From assembly GCA_022059125.1 (NCBI GenBank), contig JAEUWY010000001.1, positions 2,480,001 to 2,544,000 on the forward strand: DNA of 64,000 nucleotides, in the 5' to 3' direction. A model generated the notes under the pieces. It was not told the DNA's origin, did not search any database, and saw only the letters and a list, made by a program, of their open reading frames with translations. How positions within the stretch are numbered: the stretch's first letter is position 1; each line of letters begins with the position of its first letter. The translations under genes and the position numbers were made by a program. Below are positions 44,331 to 56,324 of the stretch, in pieces. The stretch comes from Corynespora cassiicola. Its lineage: Eukaryota; Ascomycota; Dothideomycetes; Pleosporales; Corynesporascaceae.

Positions 44331-46731
44331 CCAACGAGCAATCTCAAAGCAGCTGCATGATGCATGTGTCAGTCAATATAGCACACACACATACACACAC
44401 ACACACATTGGTATCCGGCCGGAAACACCAGGCCAACTGCTTGCCATAATAGCCCAAATAAGGGACTCGTGCCCGTTAGAAAGGAGGGGTCCAATGCCAA
44501 GAGTTCGATGTATACAGGCAGAAGAGGCACGCTGAAACAGTCTACACAGGCCGGTCAAATGTATCTCCAGGCCGTATATTACCCAAAATGGAGTATCATT
44601 AGCCTATTATGTCTCTCGCTTCGCCGTTCTCGCTCTACAAATCAGCTCTTGCGCACAAGGCGAGGAGTAAAGGCTGTGGCTCAAACGCCAACGGAGAACA
44701 TCACGCAACAATCACGCAGCAGTCACGCAACAGATTACGAGCACCGGCCCTCCACAAGCTACTTAAGAGGGACTCTGCTCCAGATGGGTTTTTTCTCTTG
44801 CCAAAACCACAACACCCACCAGAAAGCATTGTGCTTTTTCCTTGCCCCGCCGTACCAGCCAAATGCGGAAACCACCAGACGGGACCCTCGTATAACAAAA
44901 CCCCCACGTCGACACTGCACAATCATGGACGTCGAGGATCCGGCTGCAAGCCCAGTCCTAGGCATTCATGCTCTTCTCTACACCTCCGAGATGCCCGAAG
45001 AGCTAGACATTGCAAAGTCCAATGCATGATTCTCTCACACTCCGCCGTACGCCCATGATGGTCGGTCGGCGATGGCGCCGGCGCACAAGCTTGGAGCCAA
45101 CGGTGCAAAACGCTGTTCGCAGCCGCATACTCTGCAACACTTGTCGCAACACCAGGTTCGTGTTGGATTTTACAAGACCCCGAGGGGAGGGCGCTGGAGT
45201 CGACACATGAAGTGTATCAGTCGTGCTTCGTAAACAAGGCCTGTATATCAGCGAAAGTCCCCGGCCAAGGACGCAACAAACACCACCGGGGGGTTTTGCA
45301 CACAGACCACTGGCATGCACGTCGGGACGAGAGGAAACCTACGATCGTCTTACCCCGTCCTTGTTTATCCTGGAGGAAGGCGGATAAAGCTCCGTAAGGC
45401 GTCCCAGGTGCCCGCATATACGGTTTGCACCCGGCCCGCTCTGGAGGCCATCAAGCACCGGAAACGGCTTCGTTCAAAGTCGAGGGTCCAAACACCCAAG
45501 CCCACAGTGCATAATCGCAACACCACCACTTGACAAAAAGATGAACGCCACAGTATGCATCGTCCAGCCGAGTCTGGCATTGTGCCAGGCTGAGATGTCT
45601 GGCCTTGCTCGTATCCCAGTTCCCCCAACTGATGGGGAATGGGATTGTGTGCAGAGGGGCTGGGTGAGTAAGGCACGCCACGTGCATCATGAGGGACGTC
45701 AAAGTCCCCGGTGGACGCACACAACAGCCGCAACTGTACCAATACGAGAAAACAGCCCTTGGGACGCCCTTTGCTTCTTTTCTTTTTTCCCCCCTCGAGC
45801 TCTGAATAGCATCATTCAGGCAAACACGCGCCACCGGCGGGCATGCAAGGTCCGACTCGAAGAAAATGAGGTGCACAAAAAAGAGAGCAATATGAGAGGC
45901 CATTTTGGCGCACAGCTGGTTAATTCCCGGGCTGCATGCTTCCCACCGCCAGCTGCACCACCACCATCGTCATCATCAATGAAGGTCGGAGAAAAGCAAC
46001 AACAGAGACATGGTTGCCTTGCTGTACAAACCGTACGATACTGTCCCAAACCCCCAGCCTCAGTCCGCTCGTTTGCCGATGTAAGAGCAAGAGGTACAAA
46101 ATCACCGCGCCACAAGACCCAGATCGATCGCCGCAGCGTTGTCACAATATCTCTCCTACACCAACACATCGCTGAAACCCCGCACTTGCCGGTCTCCTCC
46201 TCTTACTCATCTCCTGCATGCTGTACACTGGTTCCTTGTGCCTGCCCCCAAGAATCCCCCAACCAACATGGCGGATCGCAGGGCAACAGCAGCAACAGGG
46301 AAGATCAAGCTTTTTGCTTTAGCGCTGAGGGCTGACTGGTGCGAGGTCCCTTCTCCCGTAAACCCTTCTTCGCATCGCTTCGCATCGCACCGTAGCGCAA
46401 ATCCGCATCTTCTTACGAGCTTGCATGCATACAGGCATGTATGCATGCGGGAGTGACGTTTTTTTTTTCAATGTCTTTCTGTTTGTGGATCTTGGTGAGA
46501 TGTTGCTTCGAAAGGCCCGCCCAGGGGGCCGTGAGGCGTTTGTTTTGGGGGGTGACTGGAAGGCAAAGGCGCCCACCGCCCGCCAGCCAGCCATCCAGCC
46601 CACCGACAACCAGACGGCTAGAGGCCAGATAGCCACCACGACGGACATGCACGAGAAGGCTGAGAAACAGTCCTGTTCTCCTGCTTCGTTTTCTCTCAGA
46701 GCTCTCCACCTCCCATCCCAAGCCTACCTTT

Positions 46732-46746
46732 CCCCCCCCCCCCCCC
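46732..46746. repeat. C15 homopolymer
   Basis: Uninterrupted run of 15 C; a second run of 16 C lies at 47270-47285. Such runs are slippage-prone and G-quadruplex-capable on the minus strand when close to other G tracts. Confidence 0.95.
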
Positions 46747-47269
46747 GAAAACCAAATCCGCAACCAAGGTAAGCAAGCCCTCCCACCAAACACGCACAGC
46801 CCACCACCTGCTCCCCTCCCCTCCCCTCCCTCCCTCTCCCTCTCAGCACGCACCGCCACCCGGCGGACCATCCGGTCAGCAGCAGTACATTACCGTTGCG
46901 TGCGTGCGTGCGTGCGTCCGCCGCTGCTCTGCGCTGCCTGAGGCACAAAACATTCAACATCCACACGCGTCCTAGCGCCCACCCATCCCACCCCCTTGCC
47001 TCGACCTGCCTTGCCTGCCTTGCGCGCCCGCGCGCCCGCGCGCTGTCCTCGTCGCGCACACACCCCATGCAGTACCATACGCCCGCCCGCTCGCCCGCCT
47101 CGCCCGCTTGCACCGGCACATATACCCATTTTCGAGCTGTTTTCCACCCCCCCCCTTCTTCGTCAGCCCGGAAACGAGACGGTTCGGTTCGGCTCCGTTT
47201 CGTTCGTGCGCGCGTGCGTGCGTGTGTATGCACCGGGCGGAGATGGGACTTTGCCTTTCCCTTTCTATT

Positions 47270-47285
47270 CCCCCCCCCCCCCCCC
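47270..47285. repeat. C16 homopolymer
   Basis: Uninterrupted run of 16 C, about 540 bp from the C15 run at 46732, in the gene-free region downstream of ste12. Confidence 0.95.
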
Positions 47286-48188
47286 TTTGCTCGTCTTGTT
47301 CGATTCGGGCTTTGGGGTGCACGGGCGGGGCGGGCAAAGTCTTCTTTCTCTTATTTCGGTTGGAGAGTGGGAATTGCGCGGGCCGGTGGGTGCGCGGGTG
47401 GGCGGGCGACGGACGGCGGACGGTGGTGGGATCGAATGCGTGATGAATGCCCGTTTCCGTCTTTTTGCATGAATTTGCCTCGCCCACTTAGATGATACCC
47501 CTTTCGGCCGTCCGGTCGAGCGAGGGAGAGGAAGAGGAAGAGCACCGGGCTGGTAGGAGCCCAACATGGTGCATCGTATGTAGCGTTTGCCTATCCGTCA
47601 TTTCATTCTCAACAAGTCACGATACGACATGCAATGGCAAGAGTGAACATGAAGATTCTGAAGATTTTTCGAAAAAAGGCATTTCCAACTATAATACATG
47701 TGCCTCAACACGGCCCAAAATCATATCGACAGTGACACGCACACTGCTCGCAAGCTCTTTGCGAGCTGCCCGTGTAAGTGTCCAACATAGTCTGCCCCGG
47801 CATGCATCCAACCCAGAACTTTTGTATGCATGCTGTCCACAAGCGCGCTCGCCAATGCCAATGCGTGGCCCTGATGTTTCCAATCCAACGAGATACCGAT
47901 ATGTGGATGGCGCGTATTGAAACAAGAACAAATAACCAAAACGGTCAAAAAATAAAATGAAGGAAAAGGGTACTCATGTTCGTCATAAGAGATCCCACCA
48001 ACCGCTCCCAAATGTTACCACCCAAGTGAAACGGTGCAGGCAATGCGACATCCTTAGTGATGCTGAAGAAGGAACAAAAGTCTAGAGAGTTAAACGGAGT
48101 AAACAAACGAAAGTCGATCACTCTATGTGGTCGCGCCTCCTGCGCCAAATGGTACTCATTTTGTGAAGCGCCGAGAAATGGAAGCAGT

Positions 48189-50551
48189 CTAGTAGTTGTG
48201 CGCGGCAATGAGCTGCTGAGGCGGGCCCATGGTCGTGCCCATGGCCAGAGGGCCAGGGATGTCGGAGATTGAGGCCGGAATGTTTGGCAGGCCGGACAGG
48301 TAGTCGTTGCCCGATTCGGGCGACTCCTCCTCAAGCGAGTCGAGGTGTCCGTCTTCGCCCTCAAGCTCGTCCTCGTCGAAGTTGGGCATGGGCTCGCCGT
48401 CTTGACGGGGCTCGTGTGTGCGACGATGCCTGCAAGTAATGTCAGAACGCTGCATTTCGATTCTTGATCATCGGGTGACTTACTGGGCAAGGTTGTCTGA
48501 GCGAGAGAAGGCCTTGTTGCACAGAGGGCAAACGTATGGGCGTTCTTGTGTGTGAGTTCGCACGTGCCTAAGCGCCTGGGTCAGCGGCTATTGCCAGAAG
48601 ATCATCAGAATTGCAAGCGCTTACCTCTTGAGATGCTCCAACCTCTTAAAGAGCCTGCCGCAAGTAGGGATGGGGCAGGAGTGCGACTTTTGTGGGTAGG
48701 GGCCAATCTCCATCATGGTGGCACTCCTGGCGCGCCTGAACACGCCGGGAGCAGCAGCAGTGCGCGCGACGGCGCTGTGTTGGAGGGGGTTCTCGAACAT
48801 CTCGCCATTGACGAGGTTGTTCAGGTCGTCACCGGGCATCATGTGCTGCTGCTGCTGCTGCGGTGGGCTATCCTCCACCGTCTGGAGAGGAGTGCCGTGT
48901 CGAGAGATGTCGACAGGCTTGTGCTCGGGGATTGGCTGGTGGATAGGCCCGCCGTTGACGCTGTTGGGCGAGTTGTGGTTGGACTCGTCGCCCTCAGGAA
49001 CGGGCATGACAGAGCTGGACATGGATCGCCTCAGGTCGCTTGGCCTGTGGACCTGGTGAGCGGCGCCACCGGTCGCGGTAACAGCAGCGCTGACACCAGT
49101 GGACATGGAGGACCGTCGCCTGCGCTGCTTGTAGGTGGGTGAACCTTCAATGACAGAATAAACGTTGCCGGGCTGGAATGGCCGCGTCACGCTAGAGAAG
49201 CCGGGGCCCATCAGGTTCGACGGGGGGATGTTCATCAGCGGATTGAACGAAGTCGAAACACCGAGCTCGGGAATGGCGCTGTAGAGACCAGTGTCCTCGT
49301 TGGCAATGTAGGCGGGCTCAGCACCAAGGCTGATCTGGTGCTGAGGCGGGGTCAAGGGCTCGAACGACATGCCGCGAGTGCTGTAATCCTCGTAATGTGA
49401 CGAAACGAAGGAAGGAGCGGGCGAGTATTCCATGTAGGCGGGCATGGAGCTGTGGCGCTGGTGCACCTGCGAGAGAGGAATGCCGTTGCGGTCATACTGG
49501 ACCTGGTTGCTGAATTCGCGCTCGCGGCTCTTGACAACGGTGCTCTGCATGCTGGGCGCCATCGACATCTGGCCGTACTGAGCCATTGGGTTCATGGCCT
49601 CCTCATGGTGGTGGTGGACCTGAGGGGGCATTGGCTGAGGAACCATGGTGGGTGGTGGCATCGAGTCCATGGCTCGCATCACTGGCGAAGTCGACTGGGA
49701 GTAGGTCTGGACGTTGTTGTTGAAGGAAGAAGAGTTGGTCTGTTGGGCCTTGGTGAGCTGCTCGAAGAGCGACTGCGACGAGTCGAATTCGAAAGACAGA
49801 GCAGGCTCGTTCATGGCGACAGTGGTGGCTTCTTGGCCCATCTTCTCCCTCTTGAGATCGCGCTCCAAGGCATCGAGGAAGAGGCGGTCGTGCGGCACGC
49901 TGTACCAGTAGAAAACCTTCTGTTTCTTCTGGGTTCGGATGCAGTTGTTCTTGTAGAGGAAGTCGAGGAAGGCGCTCTTGGGCTCCTCGAGCGAGGCGTC
50001 AGTGCCCGACTTGAGGTTGCGCAGATCGGAGAAGATGCCCTCCTCGAACTTCTTGGAGTTCTTGACCGGGCGGCCAAAGGCCTGGAATCTGAAGGTCAGG
50101 CATCTCACGATGTCTGTGCCGGAGATGTGGAAGAGGTTGTTCCTGCGGCGCGGGTCAGTGGGGGGTTGCAAAACAAAAAAGGGCGCAAACTAGAGGATGC
50201 GACTGGAATGCACGTACCAGAGAACGCAAGATACGTATTCACCAGTGGGCAGGAGGAATCTGCGGATGTACTGGTCGGGTTGCCAGTCGACGGGAGCTGA
50301 TATGAGGAAGTACTTGACTGGAAGGGGGTCAGCAGGATGCGCGACGGACGTGCTGGTGGATGCGACGGATTTGCGACGGGATTGGACGGTGGCGGAGGGG
50401 CCTGCGGGCACTCACGGTTGTCGACCTGCTGGAGCGCGACGATGCTGTCGGGAGGGAGGCTTTGTTGAGCATCCTGATCTAATAAGAATGTCTCGGGCGC
50501 GACAGATCTCGACTGAGGCGGAGGCATTGCAGCATGGGCGTTGGAGTACAT
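48189..50551 (-). CDS. ste12: Transcription factor Ste12 (STE domain plus two C2H2 fingers), 692 aa
   Basis: Target of the pheromone/invasive-growth MAP kinase (Fus3/Kss1 type) in filamentous ascomycetes, controlling mating, appressorium or invasion functions. Exons on the minus strand are 50416..50551, 50218..50317, 48625..50142, 48484..48567 and 48189..48429; the frames close to 693 codons. The STE homeodomain-like region covers about residues 45-165 ([62 protein letters not shown]). A long Gln/Pro/Ser-rich middle follows. Two C-terminal C2H2 fingers, absent from yeast Ste12 but present in filamentous fungi, read [23 protein letters not shown] and [21 protein letters not shown]; each is split by an intron. 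The start [14 protein letters not shown] was chosen; a GTG-led upstream extension has no ATG. Confidence 0.97.
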
Positions 50552-53500
50552 GCTGCGCTGCAACACGACTCTCTTTAGACTCGAGTGTGGCAGGTGTATG
50601 TATCAGAGGATGGATTGATGGAACGAGACGGATAAGGCTCTCCAAAAGGTCCTGCCAGGTGGGAAATAATGTAACGTGAAGCGCAAAGCGAAAGAAAAAG
50701 GCCAGCGACGGTTTGAGATGTACTAATGGGAAGTAAAACGTATCGAGGGCCTGCCTCGCGAGCTTGAGCAGTCTCGACGTCAAGTAGACTGGGCAGCGTG
50801 AATGTTAGGGCTTTAGGACACTCGAAACGCAAATCTGAGGGGGGCAGCGGCAGACTTTAGGTGTCGGAGGGCTGGTGAAACAAGGAGCTAGCGGTTTTGG
50901 AATAATCTATTTCTGGGCCCGCGCTCAAGTCAGGACCCCAGCAGCGGCCGGGCGCTATCGCGGCCAATGCGTGTGCTGGAGAGGGCGCCGGCGAATGGCG
51001 GAGGGGGGGACACGAAGCGCCCCCTGGTCGCGCCGTGAGCGGCCGACTCGTGTCGGACGGCCTGTGCAGACGGTGGTCGAGCGGCGCGCGACCTGCCGTG
51101 CTTGGTTGGGGGCGACGGGCGACGGAGCGCGGGCGGGATGTGCGAGGGCGTGAGTAGGCAATGGCGTGTGCGCTGCAGCGTGGGCGAGGGGAGGCTGGGG
51201 TGGAGGCTGCTGCGAGCATGGAGCATGGAGCATGGAGCATGGAGCATGGAGCATGGAGCATGGAGCATGGAGCCTGGAGCTTGGATGATGGGTGATGGGG
51301 GGGAAGGATGATGCTGTCGGCCATGGAGGGCGAGGGGCGCCCCGTCCGGCTTGCTTGGGGCAGACGACATGGCAGCCGGCTGCGGTCGTGGCTGCCCGGG
51401 ATGAGGGCGAGAGCGAGAGCGTGCCCGGCGTGCCTGCCTGCCGCCGCCGCCGCTGCTGCTGCTGCTGTTGCGTCGTCGCTGCCGTCTGCTGCGTTGCCGC
51501 GTCGTGCTTTCCTATGGACAGGAAGCTGCGCCCAGCGGACGCCTCGCACGCCCCCCGGGCCTCTCGCACCTCTCGCACCTCTCGCACCCGTGGCCCCTCT
51601 GGCCCCTCTGGCGCGTCCGTCGCTGGCCGCGCTGCGATGGAGGGCAGGGACGGGCGGCCGCCAGCGCAGGCACGACCGGTGTGTGTGCGACTCGACGGGC
51701 GGCCGGGCTGTCGTGCCTGTCGTGCCTGCCTCGCCCGCTGGCCGCTGCTGCTGCTGCTGCGTCGCCGCGATCGCCGCCCACGGCGCGCTGACTCGGCTGC
51801 GCTAGACGGCCCATGTCGGCGCTCCCAGCAGTGCTCGCGCTGCATTCTGCACAGCACAGCAGCTCGCTTTCGCGCATCCCCACCACCACCACGAGGGAGG
51901 GCCTCAAGCGAGCGGCGGCCTAGCTTGCGGTGGACAACATGTTTGCTCATCTCGAGTAGCGATCGCCCGCCAGGCACGGTCCGGACGCTCAGTCGCTCAG
52001 TCCATCTGCTCATCGTCATGATGGCCATGGTTGTCCGGGCCCGGTGGGCGACAACAACACCTCACCACCACCTGCTGCTGTCCTGCGATAGACCCGAGGG
52101 GCCCGCCCGAACAGACTCGCGAGAGCGCGACCCGCTCGCGTAGAGGGCCGCCCCTGACTACCGGCCCTGTCGCTCGCTCACCGCACCGCACCGCACCGCT
52201 CTACGCTGCGCATTGCTTGCTTGTTGCCCACCACGGTCCCATTGTCATGTCGCACCCTTATTTTGCTTCTGCCCTGCCCTCTGCCCTGCTCTCTGCCCTG
52301 CCCGTCCCTGCCCGTCCCCGCCCGGCTCGATAAGAGCGCAAGCACGCTCACATTCCCCAGCTGGGCCTGCTGCTCCACCCGCCACGCCCTCTAGCACCGT
52401 CAGCCCGCCGACGCAATCCTGCTCTGCCTGTGCCTGGGCCTGCGGCACCCGCGTCCCGGCGCCCATCACATCCAGCAACGGCTGCAGCCAGCTTCTCTGC
52501 TCCCGTCCTCGTGCTTCCTTCTTCCTGATCAACACGGCTCCCAACCACCGTGCATCCAGATGCAGGAACCATCAGAAGCAGCACTCGGCGCCAGGTTTGA
52601 TCTCCCTCCTGAAACACCCTCGCCGCCCGCCGCCAGTCGGGGTCTTGTCGGCTCCTCCACCAATAACGCAATCCCTCGCCCCACGCTGCCCTTGGCTCTG
52701 GCCCTTTTGCCGTCCCAGACACTCCCAGACGCCTGACGAGGCTTGATATTCGGCCCATGGCCAACATGCTGAACTGCAATCCGCTGCTCTATGTTTGGAA
52801 GTCCGGTCTGCATTTGCTCAGCGTGACGCCGCCGACATGGCCCAGTGAGGGCATGCCAGTGCCGTTTCAGACTTGCTTTTGGGCCGGGGTCGACGCCCTC
52901 TAGCCGTTTTCTCCCGCCGTTGCTGGCTCCACCAGAGAGAGGCGAGTCAGCGAATGAGGGCCGCCAATGCCGCTCCCCCAGCAAGCGCTTAGCATGCATC
53001 TGTTAAGATGGGACTCCTCGCTGGCCGTCACCTGCCACCTTCATGCAGACAAGAGTACTGGACGCAATTTCACTCCACAGCCGTCAGCGTGCAGAATGCG
53101 CGCCCGCCCGCCCGCCCACCGTGTGACAGTCCATCCAACTTTGATAGGAATCCGCTCCAGCACCTGTCTGTGTCGTAGCTGTCTGGGCTGCCGCGGCATC
53201 CCTCTTGTCGAGTCCACCATCACTGCGACTTGTTGGTCATGATTGGCACCACCTTTTGCTATCTTCAGGCGCGAGCGGGCCGACCGTCAACACTACCCAG
53301 TAGGCCGGCCTTACCTACTCCTCGCCTCGCCTCGCTGGTCTATTGCATTTCCTTGCTGGTCGAGCCATGCATTAGACGAGTGGATTCCAGCCAGACGGTC
53401 TGGAAGGCGCAATTACGAAGAGAGGGGACGCCCTCGACCAGCCTGTGAAACTCTTGCAGCCTCGCCATGAAGGCTTGAACCCTTCGGATTCTGCTGTTTC

Positions 53501-56324
53501 CCTAAACAAAGCACGCAGCTGGGAAACTACGTTTGTGATGCTAGAGACTCATCGGAGGAAACAACTCTTTGGGACTCGTAGCAAGAGTACCTGCATTAGC
53601 GAAGGCGTAGTGGCCAACCTGAAACTCATCCGCACCCTCGTCAGCTGCCCCAAAGGGCCGTGGAGGCGGAGGCCCAAAGGAGCATGGTTTCGCTTGCGAC
53701 GCCATTTTTCCCACTCTGTTGCTAAAGGGGCTGCGAAGGTCGTCATCCAATTCTTCTTCTGGTCGGCCAATACTGCCTGGCTCCAATTGCGGCGGGGAAT
53801 ATTTGCTGATTCGGACGTTGCAGAGCCGTTAGCGGCAGAAGCAATGTCATGTCCCTGCAGCGCAGTCGCCAGTGTTGGGCGAACGTTGGCCTAAACGGCT
53901 TGCTCCATTCTCCTGCGATGGTCGCCATCCACCTCGGCACGGTCGACGTGAAAAGGATTTCGCTCGCTTCTGTTGAATATGGAATGGCTGGGAAGGATTA
54001 GCCTATGTCGACGCTTCACCGCCATGAACCATCTCATGTCACTGAGCGCCCTGATGCTTTGGCCATGGCCACCCGTCGCCTCGCAAGGGCAGGTTCACCC
54101 GGTGCTATGTTCGATGACATCCAACCTTGCACACCCGTTATGCGTTTGATGTCGTCCGCGCGTTCTGTGTGGAGGAAGACTCCAGCCAGTGCGGACTTCG
54201 CCTTCGCCCAGCAACAGAGTCCCCAGCAGCAGCGGCAACAGCAGCAGCTTATCCATCCGGATAAGGAACCACATACTGCACCGCACGGGCTCATGCCGTG
54301 TTTGATGACCGCGATCTGCTCCCGCGGTATCAGATTTCAAGGCAGTGTATCAGACCGGCGGAAGTTTCAGATTGATTCCTCGCTTGCAGGACAGTCCATG
54401 GCATCAGCTACTGCATGCCACCATCGTAGGGATGTGATTTGAGCGAGCGGCAAATTGCTTGCAAGCACCCTCCCTGCCTCGCCCAGTTGCAATTAAATAA
54501 TCACAACTGCGTGCCCATGCGATGTGCTCGGAGAGTTTAACCGCTAGTCTGCATTGAGGCCAAGCGGTTGCTTGCCATACGCCTGTAAGTGCCAGAGAAA
54601 AGTGGATAGCTACATAGAGTTTGTCTCAAAAGCTTCTGGCTGCGTTCGCTGTGCCTGAGCTAGCTGACTCGATCTGGGCTGAGGTAGGCCATCTTTGTAA
54701 CTGCGGTACGCCGTCGCCCTGTGATAGTTCGTTAGAGGTGATTAAAGTTTTCTAGTGGAGATCAGATCGACTGACAAAGCGACTCGCCAGACTTTTGGAT
54801 GGTGGCGTTTCCAATGCACAACATGGACGCCAAAGTTTAATCGTACCTGGCACAGGTATATCCTTGGCTATGCGGCTCTACGTCGCCATGTGGAGATCGT
54901 AAGTGTGGTCTCCCCGCTAATCAACTGACAATGACTTCCCCGGCTGGGTTCAAGCGGATGCATATGCCCGGTCAAGCCCGTAGAATGAGCGAGGCAATTG
55001 GCCGGATAGTGCTCAATAGTGCCATACTCAAGCCTAGACTCCTGGTCTCGTTCTCGAAGTTGGTGGAGGAAAAAAAAATCGCCTCGCCTCAGGGTGAACG
55101 CTAGATTCTATAGCCGTGTTACCCGTCTTCCCAACCTCGTGAGCGCAAACGTGCAGTTCGAGAGGAAACATGAGTCGCCACTCGGAAGATTGCAGTCTGC
55201 GCCAGTCGCTGGCGGAGAATAATGGGGAGAACCGATATCCCACTGCTGCTATCCGACCCTTTGCCGCATTCACGGATTAGTGGGTACTCCAAGTTCGCAT
55301 TGCTCGATAGACCCTGAAAGTCTAAACAGTGGGAGCCCTTCTTCCTGCGCATGGAGTGACCTGATTGATTTTGCACAAACGGACCGAGAGATTCATATGG
55401 CGAAAGCGAGCTTCTTGTGAGAACGCTTGCAGTCGCATCACAGTGGCGTGCTTATTCAATGCCATGGTCATAGCATGATGAACGGGTTCACAGGTCGTTT
55501 GTCGTGGAGAACCGGCCAGACCTCCAGCCTGAAGTGCTTTTGCCCACCATCCGTCCATCGGATATGGGTCGCCCGGCCCTCCACGGGAACATGGAGGCTG
55601 TGCTTGTACTCCGGCTCGGTATACATGGGACTCCTATTCTTTCTGATCGGCCCGCAGCATCTCAGGGTCCGTCCAGGTTCATTTTCTTCTCTTTCTTCTC
55701 CAATGCAGAGCCGTGCTTGTTGAGTTTCCCTTCAAACTTTGGCATCTCGTAGAGATCGAGATCGTTGACTGCATCGAGCGAGGATGCTCCATCTGCACAT
55801 CGTACCATAACCTAGTATGAGAGAACGGGTACTCGCCCGGGGCATGTAGTCAGTCCCATTGTAGTGACGAAGGCGCTCCATTTGTCTGACGGCAGGCCCG
55901 CTTCAGTGACGATATGCATACTCAGCCTTCGACCAAGGCAAGCGGCCATCGCTCGCCCACGCGCGTCTACGTGCAGTATGACGTTTGATCTCAACAAGTT
56001 GCATGCTTCTTGCCACGAACCCACGAAGGGATGTCTGCCGAGGCTTGCCTCGGAATCAATATGAGACAACCTGGCAATATCGTGGATGTTTGAAACAACT
56101 GAGCATGAGGGAATGACGTTGAGCAAAAACCTGAGGTTCCTGTCCACGCCCTCACGCTTTTCCTCTTGAGTCGTTAGCGCCGATCATCTTGGCACGCAAA
56201 CACGGCAAACACCATGACGAGCAGCCAACCTCCTCTACAGGAGAGGTACCCTCCTGTATATCACATGAGCCTCGCATTACGATAGCGAGCACCGATTGCG
56301 GGGGCCAGTATACCTCCAGCAACC
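50552..56324. other. 5.8-kb gene-free region upstream of ste12 and crd1
   Basis: Divergent upstream region of ste12 (minus) and crd1 (plus). The first 2 kb next to ste12 is very GC-rich with CCG/CTG trinucleotide runs (51440-51470) and a 7-bp minisatellite (51214-51283). The rest is moderate in GC. Overlapping ORFs in all frames have biased low-complexity composition and no domain. It probably contains long 5' leaders and regulatory DNA, which is common for developmental regulators, but no element can be named. Confidence 0.55.
51214..51283. repeat. 7-bp minisatellite (GAGCATG)n
   Basis: Ten tandem units: eight perfect GAGCATG copies from 51214 to 51269, then GAGCCTG and GAGCTTG. The same variant decay towards one end is typical of replication slippage. 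Confidence 0.95.

Larger units (their letters stand above)
44331..48188. other. 3.9-kb gene-free, low-complexity region downstream of ste12
   Basis: Starts with an AC-dinucleotide microsatellite at about 44382-44407. The middle and right parts are GC-rich with long homopolymer C runs (46732-46746 and 47270-47285), a GTGC tetranucleotide run near 46898-46914, and CCGCC/CCCTCC simple sequence. ORFs of up to about 260 codons exist on both strands but overlap each other in several frames and are rich in Arg, Pro, Ala and Gly as expected from GC-rich chance sequence. No gene, tRNA or transposon is supported. Confidence 0.55.

Noticed and set aside
45541..46335. 264-codon plus-strand ORF
   Set aside because: Low complexity, no recognisable motif, overlaps comparable ORFs on the other strand; chance openness of GC-rich DNA.
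46896..47495. 199-codon plus-strand ORF and overlapping ORFs on the minus strand (46724-47487)
   Set aside because: Composition is that of GC-rich simple sequence (Arg, Pro, Ala runs, C16 run inside), several frames are open at once, and there is no domain or splice structure.
49452..50300. 282-codon ORF antisense to ste12
   Set aside because: Lies fully opposite the ste12 coding exons; its openness follows from codon bias of ste12. No independent features.
50857..52143. ORFs of up to 357 codons on both strands upstream of ste12
   Set aside because: They run through trinucleotide and 7-bp repeats and give repetitive peptides; all three frames are long on both strands.
53445..53894. 149-codon plus-strand ORF
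   Set aside because: No family resemblance, no exon context, overlapping antisense ORFs.
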